A DNA stretch of 64,000 nucleotides from Prauserella flavalba (GTDB taxonomy: Bacteria > Actinomycetota > Actinomycetes > Mycobacteriales > Pseudonocardiaceae): the NCBI RefSeq assembly GCF_003202235.1, contig NZ_MASU01000008.1, positions 1-64,000 of the forward strand, given 5' to 3'. A program made the translations under genes and the position numbers. Position 1 is the first letter of the stretch. Each line of letters begins with the position of its first letter. Positions 8,815 through 17,357 of the stretch are shown one piece after another. The notes beneath the pieces were generated by a model. The model was given only the letters and a program-made list of their open reading frames with translations, searched no databases and had not been told where the DNA came from.

Positions 8815-8861
8815 GGCCCTGTCACGGTTTCCGTGGCTTACACGGAAACCGTGACAGGGCC
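8815..8861. repeat. perfect 21-bp inverted repeat with 5-base loop
   Basis: Arms at 8815-8835 and 8841-8861 are exact reverse complements around the loop GCTTA. The structure starts at the base where the IS256 transposase homology ends. Its centre CCGTGGCTTACACGG is the reverse complement of 8121-8135, and both copies are followed, six bases on (read in the same orientation), by TGACA. It is probably the end of an inserted element or a deletion join. Confidence 0.85.
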
Positions 8862-8890
8862 AGTCATCACAGAACACGTAAAGTGCGGTC

Positions 8891-8940
8891 AGGAGGGTGT
8901 CAAGGTCGGTCTGCACAAACCTGATCTTCGACACCCTCCT
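8891..8940. repeat. inverted repeat downstream of the transposase break
   Basis: AGGAGGGTGTC at 8891-8901 pairs with GACACCCTCCT at 8930-8940, and the pairing continues imperfectly inward (AAGGTC against GATCTT). It looks like a mobile-element remnant or transcription stop; no gene is recognisable between 8862 and about 9030. Confidence 0.6.
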
Positions 8941-9029
8941 CTCGCATCTCGCGCCGCCCCACTGCCCAAGATCCATTAGGAATCAGTCATCTAGGGGTTC
9001 GGGGCTGTACGACTGCGTGTCATCCCCAT

Positions 9030-9325
9030 ACGACAGCCGCACAGCTCGGCCTGCGGACCGGACCCGGCAACGCCATGTTCGGAACCCTCGGCAACGTTGA
9101 GGTCAATCCCGCGGCGGGGCTGCTCTTCCCTGACGGGGAGACCGGCAGCACACTCCAGCTCACCGGGACGCGCAGGTCGACCGGGACTCCGACCGGGCAG
9201 CGGCTGTCCCAGGAGCGCAGCGACTGGTCGAATTCACGATCACTGAGGTCGTCGAGATTCTTGGATCCAGCCCGTTGCGCTGGAGCGCACCGGTCTATTC
9301 ACCCTTCAACCCCCTAGCCACGTAG
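9030..9325 (+). pseudogene. remnant of a pyridoxamine-phosphate-oxidase-like flavin-binding protein
   Basis: One frame reads LGLRTGPGNAMFGTLGNVEV followed by NPAAGLLFPDGETGSTLQLTG, the conserved core of the PPOX-like flavin-binding fold. At about 9170 one base is missing; in the next frame the protein resumes as AQVDRDSDRAAAVPGAQRLV, then EFTITEVVEI and ends SPFNPLAT at TAG 9323-9325. The 5' part is absent or unrecognisable, so this is a 3' gene fragment with a frameshift. It sits just before a decayed ferredoxin, and the two may once have formed a redox unit. Confidence 0.7.
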
Positions 9326-9360
9326 TCGGTGCTCGAGCCCCGAACCCGTGAGGATCGACC

Positions 9361-9545
9361 ATGAGAATCCATGTGGACATGGATCGGCTGCCGGAGCCAC
9401 GGTCAGTGCGTTTTCGCCGCACCCGGGGTCTTCTCTTTCGACGACGACAATCTGGCCACGTGCAGATCGCCGACAAAACCCTGCGGGATGCCGTGGTCAA
9501 GGCAGCCGTGCCTGTCCCGTCCGGGGCCATCGCGTCGACGGCCCT
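9361..9545 (+). pseudogene. decayed small ferredoxin (P450-associated type)
   Basis: Read with frame changes this is a complete small ferredoxin: MRIHVDMD in frame one, then CRSHGQCVFAAPGVFSFDDD in the second (from about 9389), VQIADKTLRDAVVKAAV back in the first (from 9460), and a Cys-Pro-Val in another frame at about 9513. The C-x5-C spacing and the late CPV are typical of 3Fe-4S/4Fe-4S ferredoxins that serve cytochromes P450. At least three shifts within under 200 bp make a sequencing artefact unlikely; the gene is dead. No P450 gene is present in the window. Confidence 0.7.
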
Positions 9546-9646
9546 GACCGCGGCGACGTCACTGGTGACGCTGTCGCCTCGGACTAGCGAATCGACACTT
9601 ATCAGCTCGCCCGCGCCCGGAGTCGAATTGTGCGTGTGGACTCAGG

Positions 9647-10534
9647 TCAGTCCGACAGTGACAACAGCTCCCGTGGGTTGTCGTGCACGATCTGGCGCAG
9701 GTCCTTCTCGGGCAGGCCGAGGTCGAGCAGGGCTTCGGCCACCCGGCGGAACGCGTCTACCGGCCGTGGGAAGCCGGCCTGGCCGAGGTCGGAGCCGATG
9801 AGGGTGTTTTCGGGTCCGAGGGCGGAGATCCACTCCATCAGCTGCTCGACCGGCCATCGCATCTTCGCGCCCGGGTCGTACATGTGCAGCTCGTGCTCGA
9901 TGCGAGCCCCGGCCTCGATGTACTGGGAGCACTGGCCGGGATCGGCGCCGATGACGAAGTCAGGGTGGGAGACGACGAATCGGCGGACGCCCCGCTCGCG
10001 GGCGGCCGCGAAGCAGGCGCTGATGTCGTCCGGGTGTAGGTGTCCGCCGTTGAGGACGGCGTCGTGCTCGGCGATCAGGTCGAAAATCGGTGCCAGCTCA
10101 GGAACGACCTCCCCGTCGCGGACGACCTCGATCCGCTCGGCGGTCAGTTTGACCGTCGGAGTGGGGAAACCCAGGTTCTCGGCGTGGCAGTCGATGTGCC
10201 GTCCGGAGGACACCGTCGGCAGGTAGACGACCTTGCCACCCAGCCCGAGGCAGAGTTGCACCTGGGCGAGGTTCAGCCCGCCGACCGTCGTGTTCAGCGC
10301 GACCGCGCCGATGACCTCCGTGGGGATGTCGGCAAGAAGCGGGCGCTGGGCAAGTACGTCCATCTGGGTGTTGTGGTGGTGGCATTTGGCCACCATCGCG
10401 CGCATCCGGAGGCGCTCCCAGCCGTCGCGCGCGCCGCCGGCGTGGTCGAACTCGCGGGGCATGGGGGAGGGGCCGGAGTGGCAGTGCATGTCGACGAGGC
10501 CGTCGAGAACCGCGGCGATGGCGTCTGTGGTCAT
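9647..10534 (-). CDS. DUF6282-like metal-dependent hydrolase
   Basis: This 295-residue protein begins with VDMHCHSGPSPMPREFDHAG, a metal-binding His-x-His at the end of strand one as in amidohydrolase-type TIM barrels. Further candidate ligands are in MVAKCHHHNTQ, GGHLHPDD, VVSHPDF and the final Asp of LIGSDLGQ. I recall this family as DUF6282; no reaction is assigned. The ATG at 10534 overlaps the aldolase stop (ATGA), making it the third gene of a tightly coupled minus-strand operon with the cupin and the aldolase. A ring-opening or decarboxylating hydrolytic step on the pathway's substrate is plausible but inferred. Confidence 0.75.
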   Translation of the reverse strand: MTTDAIAAVLDGLVDMHCHSGPSPMPREFDHAGGARDGWERLRMRAMVAKCHHHNTQMDVLAQRPLLADIPTEVIGAVALNTTVGGLNLAQVQLCLGLGGKVVYLPTVSSGRHIDCHAENLGFPTPTVKLTAERIEVVRDGEVVPELAPIFDLIAEHDAVLNGGHLHPDDISACFAAARERGVRRFVVSHPDFVIGADPGQCSQYIEAGARIEHELHMYDPGAKMRWPVEQLMEWISALGPENTLIGSDLGQAGFPRPVDAFRRVAEALLDLGLPEKDLRQIVHDNPRELLSLSD

Positions 10535-11307
10535 CGGTCTGCTCCGTTCTGAGTGGTGTCGCGGTGGGCGTCGGTGACGAGTTCGCGTGCGGCCTGGCCG
10601 AGCAGCGACGCGTCGTTGGCGATCAGGACGAAGTCGTGGTGGTCGGCGAGCTCGCGGGCGGCCGCGGCCGTTCCCACGGCGGTGCCGAGTGGGAGCTCGA
10701 GTGCCTTGGCGGCGCTGGCCACGTCGTCGAGCAGTGCGGCGAACGCCGCGGAACCGGTGGTCAGCCCGGTGGCGACGGCGAGGTCGGCCGGGCCGACGAA
10801 GAGGGCGGCGACGCCATCCACCGCGCCGATCTCTCGGACGGCGTCGATCGCCTCGCGACTCTCCAGCTGCGGGATCACCGCGATCTCCTCGCCGGAGGCC
10901 CGGTAGCCGGCGACGTCGGCGCCCCACGCGCCAGCGCGCACGGTCGGGCCGTATCCACGGGTGCCCTGCGGGGGGAACCGGCCGGCGGAGACGACCGTGC
11001 GGGCGTCGGCTGCGGTGTCGACATGCGGGACCAGCACTCCGCTCGCGCCGGAGTCGAGGACCCGCGAGATCGTCGACGGCGTCCGGTCCGAGACGCGGAC
11101 GAGAGCCGGGACCCCGCAGCCGCGTGCGGCGCCGAGCAACTGGTGCACGGTGAGGACGTCGAGCGGCGAATGCTCCATGTCCACGACGAGGAAGTCGAAC
11201 CCGGCCTGGGCCAGCAGCTCGACGCTGTCGATGGTGGGCAGCTTGATCCAGGTGCCGAACGCCGTCCGTCCGAGGGAGACCAGGAGTTCGCGGAACGTGG
11301 TGATCAC
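10531..11307 (-). CDS. HpcH/HpaI-family aldolase
   Basis: The 258-residue protein is a class II pyruvate-type aldolase of the HpcH/HpaI family, usually cleaving 4-hydroxy-2-oxo acids to pyruvate plus an aldehyde with a divalent metal. Landmarks are FGTWIKLPTIDSVELLAQAG, the metal/acid block VVDMEHSPLD, the pyruvate-binding region GVLVPHVDTAADA, the RGYGP loop and IPQLESREAID. The GTG at 11307 overlaps the cupin stop as GTGA, and the 3' end overlaps the DUF6282 gene. It is the most interpretable enzyme of the operon and points to catabolism of an oxo-acid. Confidence 0.85.
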   Translation of the reverse strand: MITTFRELLVSLGRTAFGTWIKLPTIDSVELLAQAGFDFLVVDMEHSPLDVLTVHQLLGAARGCGVPALVRVSDRTPSTISRVLDSGASGVLVPHVDTAADARTVVSAGRFPPQGTRGYGPTVRAGAWGADVAGYRASGEEIAVIPQLESREAIDAVREIGAVDGVAALFVGPADLAVATGLTTGSAAFAALLDDVASAAKALELPLGTAVGTAAAARELADHHDFVLIANDASLLGQAARELVTDAHRDTTQNGADR

Positions 11308-12215
11308 GGCTGCTCCGGCGCGGGGTATTCGGCGGCGTTGATGACCCAGCCCGGCTTGGCGGAGAAGTCGTGGCGCGGCGGGCAGAAAATGTCGATGAGC
11401 TGGTTGCGGACCTGGCTGACGGACTGGCTGGTGTGCACGGTTGGCGGCGGGATGATCGCGACCGACGGGCTGGCGACGTGCACGTGCTCGTCTTCGCGCC
11501 AGTCGGCCATGTCCGGGGTCCAGGGACTGCGGATGTGGTGGATGTACTGGCCGTCGACGGCGAGCGAGCACTGCTCGAAGTCGTCGTGGTGGTGCGGGGA
11601 CAGCTTGGCGGGGTCGCGGGGGCCGAAGTCCGGGTCGAAAAGGTTCACCATGAAGGTGCTGCAGCGGAACAGGCGGCCGAAGCGGTTCTGTTCGTAGGGG
11701 TGCTCGGCGACGGGATAGACGCGTAGTGCGGGGCCGTCGACGGGGTCCGGCCATGGTGCGAACGGGGCGACGTTGGCGTGCGGTTCGGCGTAGTCGGCGT
11801 GGTTGCGGCAGCGGGCGAGCAGGTCGGGTGAGGCGGCGGAGAACAACCGGACGATGGCGGTGTCGGCGGTGACGTCCACTCGGCTCTCCCCAGCGGGGAC
11901 GACAACCATCGCGGCGCCCTGCACAGTGGACTCGTCGCTGTCGGCGGTGAGCTTGGCGACCGCCGTGTCCTGGGGGAAGAGGACGACGTACTCGTCGGGC
12001 TGGCCGGTGCGCTCGAGGATCTCACCGGCGCGAGCCTGGGTGTAGGCGAGGGCGAAGTTCTGTCCGCGCACCCACCACGAGCGGCTGCCCTGGTCGCTGA
12101 TTTCGTCCGGCTCCAGCGAGGTGAAGTCGAGGTACTGCGCGGCCGCGTTCGGCTCGGCCGCCCGGGCGGGGGAGGCGGTGAGCTGGCTGCGCGGGTCATC
12201 GGGTCCGTAGGCCAT
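11304..12215 (-). CDS. cupin-type protein, first gene of catabolic operon
   Basis: The 303-residue protein appears to be a bicupin. The C-terminal half carries a His-rich metal-binding strand, SPHHHDDFEQCSLAVDGQYI, then a second histidine motif PPPTVHTSQ. The N-terminal half (EILERTGQPDEYVVLFPQD, MVVVPAGESRVDVTADTAIV) looks like a second barrel lacking ligands. Arrangement and length recall sugar-acid isomerase or dioxygenase cupins, but I cannot name the reaction. ATG 12215 is preceded by GAGGAG at 6 bp. The gene is transcribed away from the IclR regulator, and GAACATCGTGTTC lies upstream at 12319-12331. Confidence 0.7.
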   Translation of the reverse strand: MAYGPDDPRSQLTASPARAAEPNAAAQYLDFTSLEPDEISDQGSRSWWVRGQNFALAYTQARAGEILERTGQPDEYVVLFPQDTAVAKLTADSDESTVQGAAMVVVPAGESRVDVTADTAIVRLFSAASPDLLARCRNHADYAEPHANVAPFAPWPDPVDGPALRVYPVAEHPYEQNRFGRLFRCSTFMVNLFDPDFGPRDPAKLSPHHHDDFEQCSLAVDGQYIHHIRSPWTPDMADWREDEHVHVASPSVAIIPPPTVHTSQSVSQVRNQLIDIFCPPRHDFSAKPGWVINAAEYPAPEQP

Positions 12216-12318
12216 GTCGGGCTCCTCAGTCCTCGAGGGGGGCGCCACGATCGCTGCGTCGGAGGAGGGAAGCGCGCCGCCGAGACATGGGCGTCACCTC
12301 TGACTCCGTGGACATCGT

Positions 12319-12514
12319 GAACATCGTGTTCGGGTTTTGAACAAGCGCAGCCTGTCACAGCGCCTGCGGGCGCGCAAGAGCGTCCCGCAGGCGCGATCCT
12401 CGTCGCTTCGTCCGCAGAAGGCGACGGAACCGGCTCATCGGATTTCCCGGCTACTCTTGTCGTCGCGAGCCGATGGACCTACCGTATGACGAACATGATG
12501 GTCATATGACGAAC
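12319..12514. promoter_or_regulatory. divergent control region with candidate IclR operators
   Basis: GAACATCGTGTTC at 12319-12331 is a near-perfect palindrome about 100 bp upstream of the cupin operon. GAACATGATGGTC at 12491-12503 matches it at 10 of 13 positions and lies just before the IclR gene. Around the second copy, TATGACGAAC occurs at 12485-12494 and again at 12505-12514, exactly 20 bp apart (two helical turns). The layout suits an autoregulated IclR protein controlling both directions. Confidence 0.55.
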
Positions 12515-12522
12515 GGATTGTG

Positions 12523-13320
12523 ATGACAGAGTCGTCAGCCAGCCGCCCTGATGCGTCGCAGGGAGACATCCAGGCGGTGATGCGCGCGAGTCAGATTCTC
12601 GGGCTGTTCCGGCCCAGCCGCCCTGTGCTGACGGTCGCCGACGCCGCGGCCGAGCTGGGCCTGAACCGCACCACGACCCACCGCTACTTCACCACGCTGA
12701 TCTCGGCAGGGCTTTTGGAACGTAGCCGGGACGGCTCGGCGTTCGTCCCCGGTGGTCTCCTGGTCCAGCTCGGTACTTTCTCGCTGGGCCGGCGGGCGGT
12801 GGTCGACATGGCGCCGCCACACCTCGTCGCCCTGGCCCGGACCACCCGGTTGTCCGCGGCGCTGAGTCTCTGGGGAGCGAGCGGCCCGGTTGTCGCGCGG
12901 GTCGAGGAGGACAACAGCAATCCCGTCGTCGTGTCCGTGCGGATCGGTCATCAACTTCCGGTCGACTCCGCGCAGTGCAAGGTTTTCATGGCCTTCATGG
13001 CCGACCAACTGCACGCCGACCGGCTCATGGCCTCCGCCGCCGGAACCGAGCGGCGCAGGCTCGCCGAGGACGTGGCACGAGCCCGCGAGACGGGGCTGGC
13101 CTCCACCCATATCGTCGACACCGACATCACCGCGGTCGGAGCGCCCGTGTTCGACGAGTCCGGCATCGCTGCGACCGTGGCTGTCATCGGCACCGCGCGC
13201 ACCCTGCCCGTGCACACATCCGGCCCGGCGTGGCGCGACCTCGCCGTTGCCGCCTACGAGCTCAGCAAGGAGCTCGGTGGTGAGCACCACTACCCGCAGG
13301 ATTTCACCGCCCTGCTCTGA
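12523..13320 (+). CDS. IclR-family transcriptional regulator
   Basis: The 265-residue protein has an N-terminal winged helix (LTVADAAAELGLNRTTTHRY, about residues 33-60) and a C-terminal effector domain with RVEEDNSNPVVVSVRIG, the ARETGLASTHIVD segment and AVGAPVFDESGIAATVAVIG, as in IclR proteins. GTG at 12520 immediately precedes the ATG; no good ribosome binding site is visible, so the transcript may be leaderless. It is divergent from the cupin/aldolase/DUF6282 operon and upstream of the transporter, the usual position for an IclR protein responding to the pathway substrate. Confidence 0.9.
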   Translation: MTESSASRPDASQGDIQAVMRASQILGLFRPSRPVLTVADAAAELGLNRTTTHRYFTTLISAGLLERSRDGSAFVPGGLLVQLGTFSLGRRAVVDMAPPHLVALARTTRLSAALSLWGASGPVVARVEEDNSNPVVVSVRIGHQLPVDSAQCKVFMAFMADQLHADRLMASAAGTERRRLAEDVARARETGLASTHIVDTDITAVGAPVFDESGIAATVAVIGTARTLPVHTSGPAWRDLAVAAYELSKELGGEHHYPQDFTALL

Positions 13321-13476
13321 ACCGACGCCGCATTCCGGTCTCGGACGATGGGCCCGGACGGCGCGACGACACCCCTGAACTCCCCGTCTGCGGCTTCGGG
13401 CCGCCGTCGCGGCCGTCCCCTTTCCACGCGCGTGTTGCCGCTACTCGGGAACGCTCGGTTCACTTCGGAGAACACC

Positions 13477-14841
13477 ATGACCGACACCGCTCACAGCCTG
13501 CATCTAAACCCACCCGACTCGGGCGCCGACGAGAAGACCAAGCGTCGCCGGGCGCTGGTCGGAGGGATCGTCGGGTACTTCGTCGACCAGTTCGACATCT
13601 ACCTGCCCGTTATCGTCCTCGCACCGGCCATGAGCTACTTCGTGCCGAGCGACCTGGACGCCGGCACCGCCACGATCATCGCTGCGTTCGTCTTCACGGC
13701 AACGCTCATCGGCCGGCCGGTCGGTGCGGCGATCTTCGGAGTGATCGCCGACCGCACCGGCCGCCGCAAGGCGACGATCATCGCGATAGCCGGGATCGCG
13801 GTCACGACGCTGCTCATCGGGCTCCTCCCGGGACACGCGAGCGTCGGGCTCTGGGGCATCGCCCTCGTGATCCTGCTCCGCCTTGTCGACGGGATCTTCC
13901 TCGGCGGCGAGTACACCGCTGCGATCCCACTGGCTATGGAATGGACGCCGAAGCGGCGTCGCGGCCTGGCGAGCGGATTGATCACGATGACCTCGCCCGG
14001 GGCACTCTGCCTGATCTCCGCGCTCACCCTCCTGCTGCTGCAGATCTTCCCGGCCGGGACGCCGGACTCGCCCTACGCGGTGTGGGGCTGGCGAATTCCC
14101 TTCATCATCGGAGCGGCACTCGCTGCCGGCTTCCTCGTCTACTTCGTCCGTCACGTACCCGAGTCGGAAGCGTGGGAGAACTCCGAACCCGCCGCCAAGC
14201 GGATGTCCCCACTGCGCCAGCTGTTCACCGGAAGCAACCGCCGCAGCCTCGCGCAGGTGTTCGTCCTCATGACCGGCGTGTGGATCGCCCTGAACATCTC
14301 CGCCTCCGTCCTCCCCAGCCTGACCTCCAGGGTCGCCGGACTCACCCCGACCCAGCTGACCATCGCGATCATCATCGCCTCCGCCGCCAGCACCCTCACT
14401 TACCCAGTGGCCGGGCTGGTGAGCCAGCGCATCGGGCGGCGGCCGTTCTACATCGGCGTCGGACTGCTCGTCGCCATCGTGGGAGGCGGTGCCACCGCCC
14501 TGCTCGCGGGAGCCGACGAGCCCGGCTTCGGGCTTGCCGTCCTACTGCTGACCATCGCCTTCGCCATCGGGATTCTCGCCTTCGGGCCCATCGCCGCGTA
14601 CATGACCGAGCGCTTCCCGGCCGCCCTGCGATCGACCGGGTACGGCATCGGCTACAGCCTCGCCTTGGTCATCCCGGCCTTCTATGCCTACTACCTCGTC
14701 GGGCTCGGGGACCTCTTCGGCCCCACTTACGCATCGGCGATCCTGATGGCGCTCGGCGGGCTGCTGATCACAATGGGAGCTGTTCTCGGACCGGAGACGC
14801 GGGACGTCGACATGGGTGCCCCCGCACCGTCCCGTCAGTGA
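13477..14841 (+). CDS. MFS transporter of the metabolite:H+ symporter (MHS) type
   Basis: The 454-residue protein has about 12 hydrophobic segments, the loop 2-3 motif DRTGRRKATIIAI and the repeated loop 8-9 version SQRIGRRPFYIG, as in the MHS branch (shikimate, proline/betaine, dicarboxylate and aromatic acid symporters). RLVDGIFLGGEYTAAIPLAM resembles the conserved helix 4-5 region of that branch. ATG 13477 follows GGAG at a 6-bp space. It lies 156 bp after the IclR gene and probably imports the substrate of the divergent catabolic operon. Substrate unknown; an organic acid is likely. Confidence 0.88.
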   Translation: MTDTAHSLHLNPPDSGADEKTKRRRALVGGIVGYFVDQFDIYLPVIVLAPAMSYFVPSDLDAGTATIIAAFVFTATLIGRPVGAAIFGVIADRTGRRKATIIAIAGIAVTTLLIGLLPGHASVGLWGIALVILLRLVDGIFLGGEYTAAIPLAMEWTPKRRRGLASGLITMTSPGALCLISALTLLLLQIFPAGTPDSPYAVWGWRIPFIIGAALAAGFLVYFVRHVPESEAWENSEPAAKRMSPLRQLFTGSNRRSLAQVFVLMTGVWIALNISASVLPSLTSRVAGLTPTQLTIAIIIASAASTLTYPVAGLVSQRIGRRPFYIGVGLLVAIVGGGATALLAGADEPGFGLAVLLLTIAFAIGILAFGPIAAYMTERFPAALRSTGYGIGYSLALVIPAFYAYYLVGLGDLFGPTYASAILMALGGLLITMGAVLGPETRDVDMGAPAPSRQ

Positions 14842-15757
14842 CACCCACTAGGAAGTGTGGAAGAGGCAGCCGCAGCTGGCTGGCGGCTGAATTCCGCAGG
14901 CCGACTGCAGCCTTCGACGCCGACGCTAGTTTCACGTTGTGACTCGCACCAAGCGGCTGTCGGCGACGGCCCAGCTTGGCGTAGTGCCCACGCGGACATA
15001 GACCGGCAACAGCCAGGCGGCTGAATCCCACATCGGTCAGTCACCATCGTCGCCGCTCAGCGCATTGGTCAATACTGGGCCAGTTGGTTTCATGCACGTA
15101 CTCGGACCTGTCGCTGCCCGGACCGGTCTATGACAAGTGTCGACGGTCGCTGGTGCGGTTCTGCTGCATGGGCGCGGCGATCCTGCCTGCCGTCGTGCGC
15201 CAGGCCAACGAACGACTCGAAACGACGGGCGTTCGGATCTTGGAGTAACCCCTGAACCGTCGCGACGTGACGGGGATGGCGTCCGTGGTCGAGCGGGCCA
15301 CCACGCTGAGCGTCATGGTGGACAAAACCGGGTGCCGCCCCCACGATGCCTAACCGCCGCCTTGACGCGCTCAGGGGATGCGGTGTCGGTCAGGCTGGGC
15401 AAGGCCGGGGGCCTGCACGCTGAGGTGCAGGTTGCCGTGATCGTCGGCGAGGTGCTACGGCGGAACCGCGATCAAAAACGTTCATCGGCGCCGCCGCCGC
15501 GGCGCCCGTCTTCGCGACCCCGAGTTGGACCTGGGGCTGCGAGCTCATCGGACCGCCCTGCGCTGTCAGGACATCACGACCGAACCCGTGCGATACGACA
15601 ACGGCACCTCGTGATGCTCCAGGGCCCGGGGCTGGGGTCGACGTGGATGGAACCAGGTCGGCCGGTTCGCCCAGCGGGCGGACCAGCCGTTTCGCGGACG
15701 ACGGACGACGGCCTGGTGCCGCCCCTGGCCCAGGGGCAGCACCAGGCCGAGGAGGAA
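14842..15757. other. gene-poor region with possible gene debris
   Basis: Some 900 bp contain no gene I can support. Short frames on either strand, for example plus 15096-15247 ending ANERLETTGVRILE, have plausible codon use but stop without context, and frame changes occur through 15100-15620. I read it as decayed coding DNA between two catabolic loci. Promoters for neither neighbour are expected here, as both flanking genes end at this region. Confidence 0.5.
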
Positions 15758-16651
<894 letters not shown>

Positions 16652-16768
16652 TCAGGGCGGTGTGAACCGATGGGAAACGGCGCGGCGTCCGCGCTTTCGC
16701 CCCGGTTCACGGGCTTGGCGGAACCTTCTGTGCGGAGGGGCAGGACTGGACGAAGGAGTGCGGGTGCC

Positions 16769-17350
16769 ATGGACAGGAACGAGTTCCGGCGGGTTGCCGG
16801 GCATTTCGCCAGCGGTGTGACGGTCGTGACCGCCCGCCACGAGGGTGCCGACTACGGGATCACGCTCAGCGCCATGTCCTCGTTGAGCCTCGACCCGCCG
16901 ATGGCGCTCATCTGCGTGAACCGGTCGGTTCCCTCACACGACGCGATCAAGAACAGCGGGGTGTTCGTCGCACACGTGCTGGGCCGGCACCAGAAGCGGC
17001 TCGCGGGCCAGTTCTCCCGCCCGTCGGCGGACAAGTTCGCGGGCGTCGACTGCACGCGCAGCGATGCGGGCCCGCTCGTCATCGCACGGACCCTCGCCCA
17101 CTTCGTGTGCCGCGTCGCGCATACGGTTCCCGCCGGCACCCACACCGTGTTCCTGAGCGACGTGGTGTCGGCGAACGCGACAGCGGGACTGGAGCCGCTG
17201 GTCTACTACCGGGGCGGCTTCGGCCGGCTCGCCGCGGAGCCGGAGGTGGCGGCGCCGAAGGCCTACCTCCCCCCGGAGCACGAGGACGATCTCGTCGCGG
17301 CGGGTGTCGTTCCGGCGGCCTTCCGTCTCGGTTCGTTCTACCTGTCCTGA
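16769..17350 (+). CDS. flavin reductase (HpaC/PheA2-like)
   Basis: This 193-residue protein has the flavin reductase fold: RVAGHFASGVTVVTARHEG, GITLSAMSSLSLDPPMALIC and a core ending PAGTHTVFLSDVV. Such proteins use NAD(P)H to supply reduced FAD or FMN to a separate oxygenase. A C-terminal extension of about 25 residues is slightly longer than the minimal family. ATG 16769 has GGAG upstream. The HpaB-type oxygenase at 21242-22831 is the obvious partner. It is divergently transcribed from catA across 156 bp. Confidence 0.88.
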   Translation: MDRNEFRRVAGHFASGVTVVTARHEGADYGITLSAMSSLSLDPPMALICVNRSVPSHDAIKNSGVFVAHVLGRHQKRLAGQFSRPSADKFAGVDCTRSDAGPLVIARTLAHFVCRVAHTVPAGTHTVFLSDVVSANATAGLEPLVYYRGGFGRLAAEPEVAAPKAYLPPEHEDDLVAAGVVPAAFRLGSFYLS

Positions 17351-17357
17351 TCTGCGC

